Source: Natronolimnobius sp. AArcel1 | GTDB taxonomy: Archaea; Halobacteriota; Halobacteria; Halobacteriales; Natrialbaceae | Direction: 5' to 3' | Assembly: GCF_011043775.1 (NCBI RefSeq) | Contig: NZ_JAAKXY010000003.1 | Coordinates: forward strand, 372,001-436,000 | DNA: 64,000 nt | Shown here: positions 9,147 to 17,279 of the stretch, one piece after another | Layout of the letters: every line of letters begins with the position of its first letter | Numbering within the stretch: the first letter of the stretch is position 1 | Program-made: the position numbers and the translations under genes | Notes under the pieces: model-generated | The model's database searches: none | What the model was told of the DNA's origin: nothing | The model's input: only the letters and a program-made list of their open reading frames with translations

Positions 9147-9212
9147 CCAAATATGGCCAAGAATATATACTTACCCACCCAAATATATAGATATTAGAAC
9201 CGTTTTTATATA
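9147..9212 (+). promoter_or_regulatory. A/T-rich pst promoter region with repeated CCAAATAT
   Basis: The stretch before pstS is strikingly A/T-rich. It contains CCAAATAT twice (9147-9154 and 9179-9186, 32 bases apart) and a strong TATA element, tttttatata (9203-9212), about 26 bases before the ATG at 9234. Phosphate-responsive haloarchaeal pst promoters are known to carry regulatory boxes just upstream of TATA. Assigning that role to these repeats is inference. Confidence 0.55.
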
Positions 9213-9233
9213 CACCGTCGGTAGCATCGGGTG

Positions 9234-10265
9234 ATGGCACCCAGCCAACAGCCAACGGGGAATAGGATGACGCGAAGAGCGGCGATTGCAACGGTCGCAA
9301 GCGTCGGTGCAGCGAGTCTGGCCGGTTGTTTCGGAAGTGACGACGGGGACGGCCTTTCGGGAGAAATTCAGGCATCAGGATCGAACACGGTCGCGCCGAT
9401 CACACAGGTCGCCGCGGAAGATTTCGAGGCGGAGTACTCGGGCGTCGGTGTCAACGTCGAACCCGAGGGGACAGGTGCCGGTTTTCAGGAGTTCACCCGT
9501 GCCAACTCGGCGTTCCAAAGTGCGAGCCGCGCGATCACCGAAGAGGAGATCGAGCTTGCCGAAGAGAACGACGTCGAGTACACGAGCTACACTGTTGGCC
9601 AGGACACCCTCGCGGTCGGGGTCAACGAGGACAACGACTGGTGTGACGAAATCACGCTTGACGAACTCAATGAGATCTGGGAGTTCGAGTCCGATATCGA
9701 GCAGTGGAGCGACGTTCGCGACGATTGGCCGGACGAAGACATCGCGCTTCACGCTCGAGACTCAGCGTCTGGGACGTTCGACTACTTCACCGAGAATATC
9801 AACGGCGAGATGGGAAACATCCGCGATGACTACTCCGCGACGAGTCAGACCGACGAGATTTGGGACGCCGTCGAGGACAACGAGTACGCGCTGGGCTGGG
9901 GTGGCGTCGGCCACCTCCGTAGCCTGCAAGACCAGGATGGAACCCTCCAGACGGTCGACGTCGAGAGCGACATGGACGGCGAGTTTTACCCACCCGAAGA
10001 GGAGTACATCGAGGGCGGCGAGTACTCCCCACTTGCCCGGCCGCTCTTTTTCTACTTCAACCACGCCTCGCTGGAGGAGGAGCCGGACCTGATCGGCTCG
10101 TTCGCCCGCTTCTACATCAACAACCAGCACGAATTCGCCGAGGAGGTCGGCTTCTACCGGGCGCCCGACGAACACATCGTGGAGAACCACGACCAACTCG
10201 AGTCGGTCCTCGCGGACATTGATTACGACCCCGATGACCTCACTGTCGAGCGACAGGACCCCTGA
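9234..10265 (+). CDS. pstS: Phosphate ABC transporter substrate-binding lipoprotein PstS
   Basis: A 343-residue phosphate-binding lipoprotein. The leader has TRRAAIA and a lipobox ending SLAGC with the anchoring Cys near residue 31, followed by an acidic linker. The PstS ligand phrases follow: QASGSNTVAPI near the mature start, GTGAGFQEF, and DSASGTFDYF in the second lobe, residues that hydrogen-bond phosphate in the family. A GTG at 9231 would add one residue; the ATG at 9234 is preferred because TATA (9203-9212) is about 26 bases away, giving a leaderless transcript. It is the first gene of a five-gene phosphate operon. Confidence 0.95.
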   Translation: MAPSQQPTGNRMTRRAAIATVASVGAASLAGCFGSDDGDGLSGEIQASGSNTVAPITQVAAEDFEAEYSGVGVNVEPEGTGAGFQEFTRANSAFQSASRAITEEEIELAEENDVEYTSYTVGQDTLAVGVNEDNDWCDEITLDELNEIWEFESDIEQWSDVRDDWPDEDIALHARDSASGTFDYFTENINGEMGNIRDDYSATSQTDEIWDAVEDNEYALGWGGVGHLRSLQDQDGTLQTVDVESDMDGEFYPPEEEYIEGGEYSPLARPLFFYFNHASLEEEPDLIGSFARFYINNQHEFAEEVGFYRAPDEHIVENHDQLESVLADIDYDPDDLTVERQDP

Positions 10266-10299
10266 ACCAACCTGCTGATCGTTCCCCCTTCAGTTATTC

Positions 10300-11376
10300 A
10301 TGAGTACAGAAACGCAACCCGGACCGGGAATCTCCGGCGACGACAGCCTCGAGGCTGCCCACGAAAAGAACCGACGCGTCAGACGGGCGCTGTTCGGCTG
10401 TGCGGCAGTCACCGTCGTGACGACGGTCGCCATCTTCCTGGTCCTGTTCGATAACGCGGCCAGTTACTTCTTTGGCGCGCGAATCAGCGAGGTACTGTTC
10501 GACGGCGACTCGTTCGCCCGAACGATTACGTTCACCGAGTTCTTTACCGGGACACGGTGGGCGCCCGACCACTCGACGCCCGCACACGGCGTCCTTCCAA
10601 TCGTCTGGGGGACGCTCGCAATCACGATCGGTGCCGCGTTCGTTTCGATTCCAATTGGGACCGCAACAGCGCTGTATCTCTCTGAGTACGCATCGACCGG
10701 GACTCGAAACAAGCTCAAACCAGTGCTTGAAGTGCTCGCAGGCGTCCCGACCATCGTGTACGGGTATTTCGCCGTCTCGTTTCTCACTCCAGTCATTGTG
10801 GATGGAATCGCCTCGAACGTAGTCAACCCAGCCGGTACGTTGCTCGACTCCATCGCGTTTCTCGCACCAGGGCTTCTCGAGCCAGCAGCGGAGGCAATGA
10901 TGGGCGTCAGCGTCGGTCGCTACAGCCTGCTTGCCGGGGTGCTCGTCGTCGGGACGATGACGATTCCGATGGTGTCTTCGATTAGTGAGGACGCGATGCA
11001 GGCCGTTCCCGATGACCTGCGCAACGGGGCTTACGCCCTCGGGGCCACGAAGTATCAGGTCTCGACGCGGATCGTCCTCCCGGCGGCGGTGTCGGGAATT
11101 TTCGCGTCGTACATCCTCGCCGTCTCGCGGGCGATCGGTGAGACGATGGCCGTTACGCTCGCTGCGGGGTTCAACGCGAATCTCACGGCGAATCCGTTCG
11201 CCGAGATCATGACGATGACTGCCTATCTGGTCTCGATGGCGCGTGGCACCTCCGCGGTGGGCACCGTCGAGTATCAAAGTCTGTTCGCGGTCGGCTTGCT
11301 GTTGTTCCTGATGACGCTCTCGATGAACTTGCTTAATGACTGGATGAAACGCCGATACCAGGAGGAGTACCGATGA
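10300..11376 (+). CDS. pstC: Phosphate ABC transporter permease PstC
   Basis: A 358-residue inner-membrane permease of the high-affinity phosphate importer, pairing with PstA. It has an N-terminal cytoplasmic stretch, a first membrane helix near residues 30-50, a long external loop, then about five more helices. The BPD-type cytoplasmic loop that contacts PstB is seen at GAYALGATKYQVSTRIVLP, followed by AIGETMAV. It lies 34 bases after pstS and overlaps pstA by four bases (ATGA). Confidence 0.94.
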   Translation: MSTETQPGPGISGDDSLEAAHEKNRRVRRALFGCAAVTVVTTVAIFLVLFDNAASYFFGARISEVLFDGDSFARTITFTEFFTGTRWAPDHSTPAHGVLPIVWGTLAITIGAAFVSIPIGTATALYLSEYASTGTRNKLKPVLEVLAGVPTIVYGYFAVSFLTPVIVDGIASNVVNPAGTLLDSIAFLAPGLLEPAAEAMMGVSVGRYSLLAGVLVVGTMTIPMVSSISEDAMQAVPDDLRNGAYALGATKYQVSTRIVLPAAVSGIFASYILAVSRAIGETMAVTLAAGFNANLTANPFAEIMTMTAYLVSMARGTSAVGTVEYQSLFAVGLLLFLMTLSMNLLNDWMKRRYQEEYR

Positions 11377-12293
11377 GTACGAAACGCGAGACGGAGTTCC
11401 TCGCTGATGTCGATCTCAGCAGGGAAAAACTGGTGAACCGGCTGTTCCACGGACTGCTCGTGATCGCCTCGCTGTTCGGGCTGGTCATGCTGGTGTTACT
11501 GATCGCCGACGTGATCTGGGAGTCCGCTCAGGCATTTTCGAACTTCGATATCGACATCGGGAACTTCCTGACCGGCACGTCGTCCTCCCGGGCTGGACAG
11601 GCTGGTTTCGGCGCGTCGATCATCGCTTCGCTCTGGCTGATGGCACTGACGGCGATCCTTGCGTTTGTCATCGCCGTCGGCTGTGCGCTCTATCTCGTCG
11701 AGTACGCCCCGGAGAACCGGACAACACGGCTGATCGAGGCTAATCTCGCGAACCTCGCGGGTGTCCCCTCGATCGTCTACGGGCTGCTCGTCCTCGCGCT
11801 GATCGTCAACGACGCCGGCATGGGATCGGTCATCCTCGCCGGAGCAATTGCGCTTGCCTTGCTCGTCGTGCCAATCATCATCGTCGCCTCAATCGAGTCG
11901 ATTCGGGCAGTGCCTGCGAGCGTCCGTGACGGCTCCTACGCCATGGGCGCGACAAAGTGGCAGACTGTCCGCCGAGTCGTCCTTCCGCAGGCAATGCCCG
12001 GCATCCTGACCGGAACGATTCTGGCGCTTGCCCGCGCAATCGGCGAGACAGCGCCGCTAATTATGGTCGGCACGATGCTTCATGCCACCCGGTACCCGGA
12101 CGGCCCGTTCGCGTCATTCAGCGCGATGCCGACCCAGATCTACAGCTGGACCTACCAGGCCGACCGGATGTTCAACGGGCTGGCGGCACTCGGCATCGTC
12201 GTCTTGCTCACGTTCTTGGTCGTGATGTACGCTCTCGCAGGCTATCTGCGCAAGCGGTATGAGGCCGATGGAGGGTCGATCAGTAATGTCTAA
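11373..12293 (+). CDS. pstA: Phosphate ABC transporter permease PstA
   Basis: A 306-residue second permease of the phosphate importer, with about six membrane helices. The coupling loop [20 protein letters not shown] and the following AIGETAPLI are the expected PstA phrases. The start overlaps the pstC stop (ATGA), and the end overlaps the pstB start by eight bases, so translation of pstC, pstA and pstB is probably coupled. Confidence 0.94.
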   Translation: MSTKRETEFLADVDLSREKLVNRLFHGLLVIASLFGLVMLVLLIADVIWESAQAFSNFDIDIGNFLTGTSSSRAGQAGFGASIIASLWLMALTAILAFVIAVGCALYLVEYAPENRTTRLIEANLANLAGVPSIVYGLLVLALIVNDAGMGSVILAGAIALALLVVPIIIVASIESIRAVPASVRDGSYAMGATKWQTVRRVVLPQAMPGILTGTILALARAIGETAPLIMVGTMLHATRYPDGPFASFSAMPTQIYSWTYQADRMFNGLAALGIVVLLTFLVVMYALAGYLRKRYEADGGSISNV

Positions 12294-13170
12294 GAACACC
12301 TCGAGCACACCGACGACAGACGAATCGAGCGATCGAACGACTGAGACGACAGACGACGCGATCATCCAGACCGACATCTCCGTTGACGAACGCTCACTGT
12401 CAGCTGACGATGCGGAGACAATCGTCCGTGCAGAACAGTTGAACGTCTACTACGACGATGACCGGGCGCTCGATGACGTTACAATCGAGATCCCAAAGAA
12501 TCGAGTGACCGCGATGATCGGGCCTTCCGGCTGTGGAAAGTCGACGTTCCTGCGATCGATTAACCGTATGAACGACCGCATTCCAGCCGCGAGCGTCGAG
12601 GGCGACCTCTACTTTGGCGAAAAAAACGTCTACGACGATGACGTCGATCCCGTTGCCGTGCGCCGGACGATTGGGCAGGTGTTCCAGTCACCGAACCCGT
12701 TCCCAAAATCGATCTATGACAATGTCGCCTACGGCTTGCGCGTCCAGGGGAAAGCCGACGAAGTAGACCTTGATGCAGCAGTCGAACGGGCACTTCGTGG
12801 CGCAGCGCTGTGGGACGAAGTGAACGGGCAACTCGATGAATCGGGACTTGACCTCTCGGGCGGGCAACAACAGCGACTCTGCATTGCCCGAGCCATCGCG
12901 CCTGACCCAGAGGTGCTCCTGATGGACGAACCGACCTCGGCGCTCGACCCCGTTGCCGCCTCGAAAATCGAGGATCTGATCGACGAACTCGTCGAAGACT
13001 ATACGGTCATCATCGTCACCCACAACATGCAGCAGGCGGCTCGAATCTCCGATCAAACAGCCGTCTTCCTCACCGGCGGCGAACTCGTCGAGTTCGACGA
13101 GACGGCGACGATTTTCGAGAACCCAGCAGACGACCGCGTCGAAGACTACATCACCGGTAAATTTGGCTAA
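12286..13170 (+). CDS. pstB: Phosphate ABC transporter ATP-binding protein PstB
   Basis: A 294-residue ABC ATPase that powers phosphate import. It shows Walker [10 protein letters not shown] (about residues 79-87), Q-loop [14 protein letters not shown], signature LSGGQQQR (about 191), Walker [13 protein letters not shown] and switch His in VTHNMQQA. The first 45 residues are a Thr/Asp/Ser-rich extension not found in bacterial PstB. The ATG at 12286 (MSKNTSS) is preferred over 12259, which would extend further into pstA. Confidence 0.96.
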   Translation: MSKNTSSTPTTDESSDRTTETTDDAIIQTDISVDERSLSADDAETIVRAEQLNVYYDDDRALDDVTIEIPKNRVTAMIGPSGCGKSTFLRSINRMNDRIPAASVEGDLYFGEKNVYDDDVDPVAVRRTIGQVFQSPNPFPKSIYDNVAYGLRVQGKADEVDLDAAVERALRGAALWDEVNGQLDESGLDLSGGQQQRLCIARAIAPDPEVLLMDEPTSALDPVAASKIEDLIDELVEDYTVIIVTHNMQQAARISDQTAVFLTGGELVEFDETATIFENPADDRVEDYITGKFG

Positions 13171-13172
13171 TC

Positions 13173-13826
13173 ATGCCCAGAACTGACTACCAACACCAAC
13201 TCGAGCAACTCTGTGACGCCGTCCTCGAGATGAGCGACATTGTCTGCCAACGACTCCGACGTGCACTTGAGGCGTACCAACACACCGACGCTGAACGAGC
13301 CGAGCGAGTGATCAGCGGTGATCACGAGATCAACCAGTTATACCTCGATATCGAGAGTGACTGTATCGATCTGCTGGCATTGCAGCAACCAGTCGCCAGT
13401 GATCTTCGGCTGATCGCCTCATCGTTCAAGATCATCACCGACCTCGAGCGAATCGGTGATCTCGCCGTGAATCTCGCCGAGTACGCCCCACATACGGACC
13501 GATATTCGGATATTGATATCGAACGGCTTGGCACCGAGGCGTTGGCACTCGTCGAGGACGCGATGCAGGCGTATGCGACCGGCGACAGCGAGGCCACCCA
13601 CGAAATTGACAGCCGGGATGACGAAATTGATGCCCACTGCGAGCAGGCGAGTCGACAGGTTGTCCGCGACCTCGTCGCTACCGACCGGGGTGCAGACGCC
13701 TCGCTCGAGGCCGTTTCACGAACTCTGTTGACAATCCGTGACCTCGAGCGCGTTGCCGATCACGCGGTCAACATCGCAGCGCGGACGCTGTACATGGTCG
13801 AAAACGACGACGCACTGCTGTACTAA
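13173..13826 (+). CDS. phoU: Phosphate transport/signalling regulator PhoU
   Basis: A 217-residue protein of two PhoU helical-bundle halves, each containing the family E/D-rich metal-binding phrase (ITDLERIGDLAVNLAEY near residue 90 and IRDLERVADHAVNIAARTLY near residue 188). It adjusts Pst transporter activity and intracellular phosphate; archaea lack the bacterial PhoR partner, so its output here is unknown. It starts two bases after the pstB stop and closes the operon. The next gene converges on it. Confidence 0.94.
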   Translation: MPRTDYQHQLEQLCDAVLEMSDIVCQRLRRALEAYQHTDAERAERVISGDHEINQLYLDIESDCIDLLALQQPVASDLRLIASSFKIITDLERIGDLAVNLAEYAPHTDRYSDIDIERLGTEALALVEDAMQAYATGDSEATHEIDSRDDEIDAHCEQASRQVVRDLVATDRGADASLEAVSRTLLTIRDLERVADHAVNIAARTLYMVENDDALLY

Positions 13827-13846
13827 AACACAGTACAGCGACCATA

Positions 13847-14593
13847 TCAAACTACTTCTGACAGCTCTGCGAGCGTCTCGATTTCGATATACGTCTCGAG
13901 AGCAGGCTCGAGCGCTTCGTTGTGTGGTCGGCGAACGAGCACCGGCTCAAGGCCAACCCGTTCGGCCGCGACGAGGTCAGAAGCGCGGTCGCCGACGTAG
14001 TATCCTTCGGTACTATCGAGTGCTTCGAGCGCTTCGGTGAGATAGTACGGATTTGGCTTTCGGCGGTAGAATCCGTCGACGCCTGGGCTTCGGCCTCGAG
14101 CGAACGCGAACGAATCCAGTTCGAAGTGCTCGAGGACAAACGCGACGACAGCATCGTAGTTGCTGCTGACGACGCCGGTCACACACTGGTTCTGGACTTC
14201 CGAAATCGCATCGACGTCTGCGTACAGTCCACGCGTTCCGGCCCGAATCCGATCCACGATACGGTCTGCACTGTACGCTTCCCGCCGTCGGTAGAGGTCG
14301 GCTGGATCGATCTCAATTGATTCACAGACTGTCTCGAATGCTGGCGTATACTCGTAGGCCTCGAGCGTCTCGCGGTTTTCGGCCGACAGATCCGAGAGGT
14401 GGGCGTGATCGAGGTCGATTTCCGGGTCCTCGAGGACGTCTGTGAGCGCTCGAGCGTGGACGGTCGCGTTCGATCCATCGCCTTCGACGAGGACGCCGTC
14501 CATATCGAACAGGACGACTGGGTCTGAACGGCGGTCGCGTTGGCCGTCGCCTCGAGTTGTGGTCGCCTTTGGACCGTCTGAATCGGCTGGCAT
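13847..14593 (-). CDS. HAD-superfamily phosphatase (phosphoglycolate-phosphatase-like)
   Basis: A 248-residue HAD hydrolase. Motif I is VVLFDMDGVLVEGDG near residue 27, with nucleophile and acid Asp residues. A helical cap follows. Motif II is VTGVVSSNYDA, and the motif III/IV area is RRKPNPYYLTEAL then YYVGDRASDLVAAERVG. The first 25 residues are a polar extension. It starts nine bases after the winged-helix gene stop, so the two form an operon. The substrate is open (phosphoglycolate or another small phosphate ester). Confidence 0.85.
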   Translation of the reverse strand: MPADSDGPKATTTRGDGQRDRRSDPVVLFDMDGVLVEGDGSNATVHARALTDVLEDPEIDLDHAHLSDLSAENRETLEAYEYTPAFETVCESIEIDPADLYRRREAYSADRIVDRIRAGTRGLYADVDAISEVQNQCVTGVVSSNYDAVVAFVLEHFELDSFAFARGRSPGVDGFYRRKPNPYYLTEALEALDSTEGYYVGDRASDLVAAERVGLEPVLVRRPHNEALEPALETYIEIETLAELSEVV

Positions 14594-14602
14594 ACAGTCG
14601 CG

Positions 14603-15127
14603 TCACTCAGCCGTTAGCGGTGCTTCTAACTGAACGATGTCGACAATGAGCGTGTTTGTTGTCGTATCGCTGTCGACGATAGTGCCGGCGAGGACGAGAT
14701 TCGAGACGGGCGTTGGGCCAATGATGACCTCATCACCCTTTGCAACGTCCTGAATCGACTGCTGGAAACGGACGTGTGCGCGACAGAGGTCAGGGTGGTG
14801 TACGTTAGTGAGGTTGATCGTGTCGACGGTCATATCCAGTCGATCGTAGTTCTGGGCGAGGACGACGGTCTCTGGCTCATCGAACTGGGCTCGGTTGAGA
14901 ACCTCGAACGCCGCCTCAGTCGGCTTGTACCCGCCTCGAGGGCCGGGGATTCCTTCGACGAGTTGGAGGGATTTCAACGACTGCATCTGATTCCGAAGCG
15001 TCCCCGAATCCCGATCAAGTGCGGAAGCAAGTGTGTCAGCAGTGATCGGGTCCGACGACTCCTGATACTTGTTGACCAAGGTCACGAGAGTGCGATGTTG
15101 TCGATTCGTTAACTCAATTTGACTCAT
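14603..15127 (-). CDS. Winged-helix transcriptional regulator
   Basis: A 174-residue protein. Residues about 5-75 form a winged helix (TNRQHRTLVTLVNKYQ, then ITADTLASALDRDSGTLRNQM and the wing PGPRGGYKPTEAAFEVL). The C-terminal half (about 85-174) is a compact sensor-like domain that I do not recognise. The ATG at 15127 (MSQIEL) is chosen over an open extension to 15178, which would place the start inside the operator-like region. It heads an operon with the HAD phosphatase. Repeated ACAATCA motifs upstream suggest autoregulation. Confidence 0.8.
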   Translation of the reverse strand: MSQIELTNRQHRTLVTLVNKYQESSDPITADTLASALDRDSGTLRNQMQSLKSLQLVEGIPGPRGGYKPTEAAFEVLNRAQFDEPETVVLAQNYDRLDMTVDTINLTNVHHPDLCRAHVRFQQSIQDVAKGDEVIIGPTPVSNLVLAGTIVDSDTTTNTLIVDIVQLEAPLTAE

Positions 15128-15536
15128 AGCGGTCGTTGCTGTGTGTTGGTGAGTGCCCGACAAAGTTCTATGGGACAATCAACGTGAATATTAATTATCC
15201 ACAATCAACGATGACTGATTGTGTGGGAACAACACTCATAGATGTCGGATCGTACAATCAGGCACAACCAGATCGACTCCCGAAGGCTCCTCGAGTCCAA
15301 CCCTAGTTAGCACTTTAGACCGGGCCGTGAGTGTCAGTAGTGACTCAAGTAGAAGACAAGCAGAGTTCGCTCAAGTCTGTCTATGGTGAATGTCAATGGA
15401 TAGGACACCATCATTTTGTTGCCTATTTGAATTGAGAACGCCGAGTCGTGCCAAGACAATCTGGTCGAATACACCCTCATGTGACGACACTATCGAACCA
15501 GCGGGACGACGTCCGGTAGCTGGAAAGTAACCTCTC
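15128..15536. other. 409-bp intergenic region with an ACAATCA motif array
   Basis: No convincing gene was found on either strand. The part next to the winged-helix gene (15175-15260) contains ACAATCA three times and its inverse once, plus an A/T-rich core (gaatattaattatcc, 15186-15200). The remainder (15261-15536) has mixed composition with no recognisable RNA gene, repeat or terminator. Confidence 0.6.
15175..15260. promoter_or_regulatory. Candidate operator: repeated ACAATCA motifs
   Basis: ACAATCA occurs at 15175-15181, 15201-15207 and 15254-15260, and its inverse TGATTGT at 15216-15222. Two direct copies are 26 bases apart and the third 53 further on, close to whole or half helical turns. 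The array sits just upstream of the start of the winged-helix gene (15127, minus strand), as expected for an operator. The binding protein is inferred, most simply the gene's own product. Confidence 0.5.
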
Positions 15537-15692
15537 TCACCGATTGTACCACACCATCACGCTCCCGACGAGCACCACCATCAGGGTCGCCCAGACGAGC
15601 CAAAGGACCATGCTATCAAGCGCGTACGTAATCGCGAACGTCACTAGATATCCCGCCAGCAACGCGAGGGTCCCACGATCCGTCCGATTCAT
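15537..15692 (-). CDS. 51-residue membrane protein
   Basis: A short minus-strand frame from the ATG at 15692 to TGA at 15537-15539. The protein starts MNRTDRG and has two hydrophobic stretches (TLALLAGYLVTFAITYAL and MVLWLVWATLMVVLVGSV), then ends MVWYNR, a simple two-helix hairpin. It begins four bases after the stop of the XRE-type regulator, so it is probably translated from the same mRNA. The function is unknown. Tight spacing and clean membrane topology argue that it is real. Confidence 0.65.
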   Translation of the reverse strand: MNRTDRGTLALLAGYLVTFAITYALDSMVLWLVWATLMVVLVGSVMVWYNR

Positions 15693-15695
15693 CGG

Positions 15696-16406
15696 TTACT
15701 CGAGCGAGCCAAGCCGTTCGAGGAGGTCCTCGAGCGGGACGGTCGTCGTCGCGAGCGCGTAGCCGTCGATCCGTGCGAGTTGCTGGGCGTGCTCCCAGAG
15801 TTCGTCCTCCTCGAGACCGTGTAAGATGACGGCGTTTGGCGTCGGATTGAGGACACGCAGGGCAATCCCGACACCCTCACCACGGGTGACGTTCGTAAAG
15901 ACAAGCACGCGATTTGTACTCTGGCCATACAGCCGGAAGAACTCCTCACTCGAGAGTCGCGTAATCGCTTCGATGCTGTCGACGACCGTGTGACCACTGA
16001 CGTGATCGGTCTCGCCCGTCGTGACACTCGTCGCCTCGAGTTCGTCGTGCAGCCGTGTGAGTGAGACTGAGGTCGCATACTCCCGCAAATCGAGCACAAC
16101 ATCACTATCGAAGCCGGCCGACAGAACGCGCCCGTACTGTCGGATGCGGTCGCCGCCCCGGCGTTCGTCGATCGCAAGCAGTCCTTCCACCAATCGGCCG
16201 ACGACAGCGATGCCAGGGCTCTCTCGACGACCGCTTTCGTAGTCAGAGATAACCGACGAGGAGACCTCGAGTTCTGCGGCCAGATCGGTCTGTGAGACAT
16301 CGAAATCGGTTCGCCACTTGCGCAACGTGGCTCCGGGGTCGTCACTGAGCGTGATTTCGCCCGCAATCTTCTCTGCGAGTTCGCGCTTCGGCCCACGTCC
16401 GCTCAT
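15696..16406 (-). CDS. XRE-type helix-turn-helix transcriptional regulator
   Basis: A 236-residue protein of a conserved archaeal regulator family. Residues about 26-85 form a Cro/C1-type HTH (LRKWRTDFDVSQTDLAAELEVSSSVISDYESGRRESPG). The remaining 150 residues form a conserved ligand-like domain (SFDSDVVLDLREY-like region, then RVLVFTNVTRGEGVGIALRVLNPTPNAVILHG). The ligand is unknown. The ATG at 16406 matches the usual MSGRGPKRELAEKIAGEI start. A 51-residue membrane protein follows by four bases. Confidence 0.85.
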   Translation of the reverse strand: MSGRGPKRELAEKIAGEITLSDDPGATLRKWRTDFDVSQTDLAAELEVSSSVISDYESGRRESPGIAVVGRLVEGLLAIDERRGGDRIRQYGRVLSAGFDSDVVLDLREYATSVSLTRLHDELEATSVTTGETDHVSGHTVVDSIEAITRLSSEEFFRLYGQSTNRVLVFTNVTRGEGVGIALRVLNPTPNAVILHGLEEDELWEHAQQLARIDGYALATTTVPLEDLLERLGSLE

Positions 16407-16490
16407 ATGCGTCGGTGGCCCGGTCGAGTCAAGTAGCTACCGGATACTGGCTGCAGACGCCAGGCTGGTACTACCGGGTTGTTCGAAAAG

Positions 16491-17255
16491 TCAGTTCTCA
16501 CCATCATCAAATGCAGGCGCTGCAGTTGTCTCGACGCGCTCGCGAACCCACGCCATGGCCTCCTCAACGATCTCCGGCTCAGTTCCGGAGACGCGAATCC
16601 GACCCGGCCGCGTCTCACCGCGTGGATAACTCCCGACGTCGACATCGAATCGCTCGCCCGCACCCTCGAGCACGTCGTGTAAGGAGCCTTCCGGCGCTGG
16701 CGTGTAGATCGTGCGCGAAGTGCCGTTCCCGCCAAAATCCGCCTCGACCGCATGAAACATCGCTTTCATCTCGTCCGGAATACCCGCGAGGACGTAGACA
16801 TCGTCGACGACACAGCCCGGTGCCCAGGCCTCCTCCACGACGAGCGGTGTTGCGTCCGCAGGCAGCGAGGCCGCCGCCTCGAGATCGATCTCGAGGTCGT
16901 ACTCGGCGACCAGTTCCGGGTTCTCCTCGCGGAAGGTGGCCGCCTTCTCGAGCAGGCCGTCGTGGATCGACTCATCGACAACGAGGTTGCGGTTCAAGCC
17001 GTCGGCGACGCCTTCGACGGTGACATCGTCCGGCGTGCCACCGATGCCGCCGGTGACGATGATGGCGTCGAACGCGTCATCTGCGTGCCAACGCGAGACG
17101 TAGTCGGCGATGAGGTCGCGCTCGTCAGGAATCGTCAAAATGCGCGTGACGGTGCTGCCGTGGTCGGTGAGTTGACTCGCCAGCCACGCGGCGTTCGTGT
17201 TGGTCGTCGTTCCAGCCAAGAGTTCGTCGCCGACAGTGATGATCGCGACGTTCAT
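16491..17255 (-). CDS. CinA-like / MoaB-Mog-domain protein
   Basis: A 254-residue protein with an N-terminal MoCF-biosynthesis fold: MNVAIITVGDELLAG at the start and IIVTGGIGGTPDDVT near residue 75 are the CinA/MogA binding phrases. The C-terminal part (PAPEGSLHDVLEGAGERF and on) resembles the linker found in archaeal stand-alone CinA-N proteins. Relatives bind molybdopterin or hydrolyse nucleotide pyrophosphates; which applies here is not clear. The ATG at 17255 is preferred because the longer frame adds only MTTAPTAV. It follows the M48-like gene by 24 bases on the same strand. Confidence 0.82.
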   Translation of the reverse strand: MNVAIITVGDELLAGTTTNTNAAWLASQLTDHGSTVTRILTIPDERDLIADYVSRWHADDAFDAIIVTGGIGGTPDDVTVEGVADGLNRNLVVDESIHDGLLEKAATFREENPELVAEYDLEIDLEAAASLPADATPLVVEEAWAPGCVVDDVYVLAGIPDEMKAMFHAVEADFGGNGTSRTIYTPAPEGSLHDVLEGAGERFDVDVGSYPRGETRPGRIRVSGTEPEIVEEAMAWVRERVETTAAPAFDDGEN

Positions 17256-17279
17256 GACGGCCGTTGGGGCCGTGGTCAA

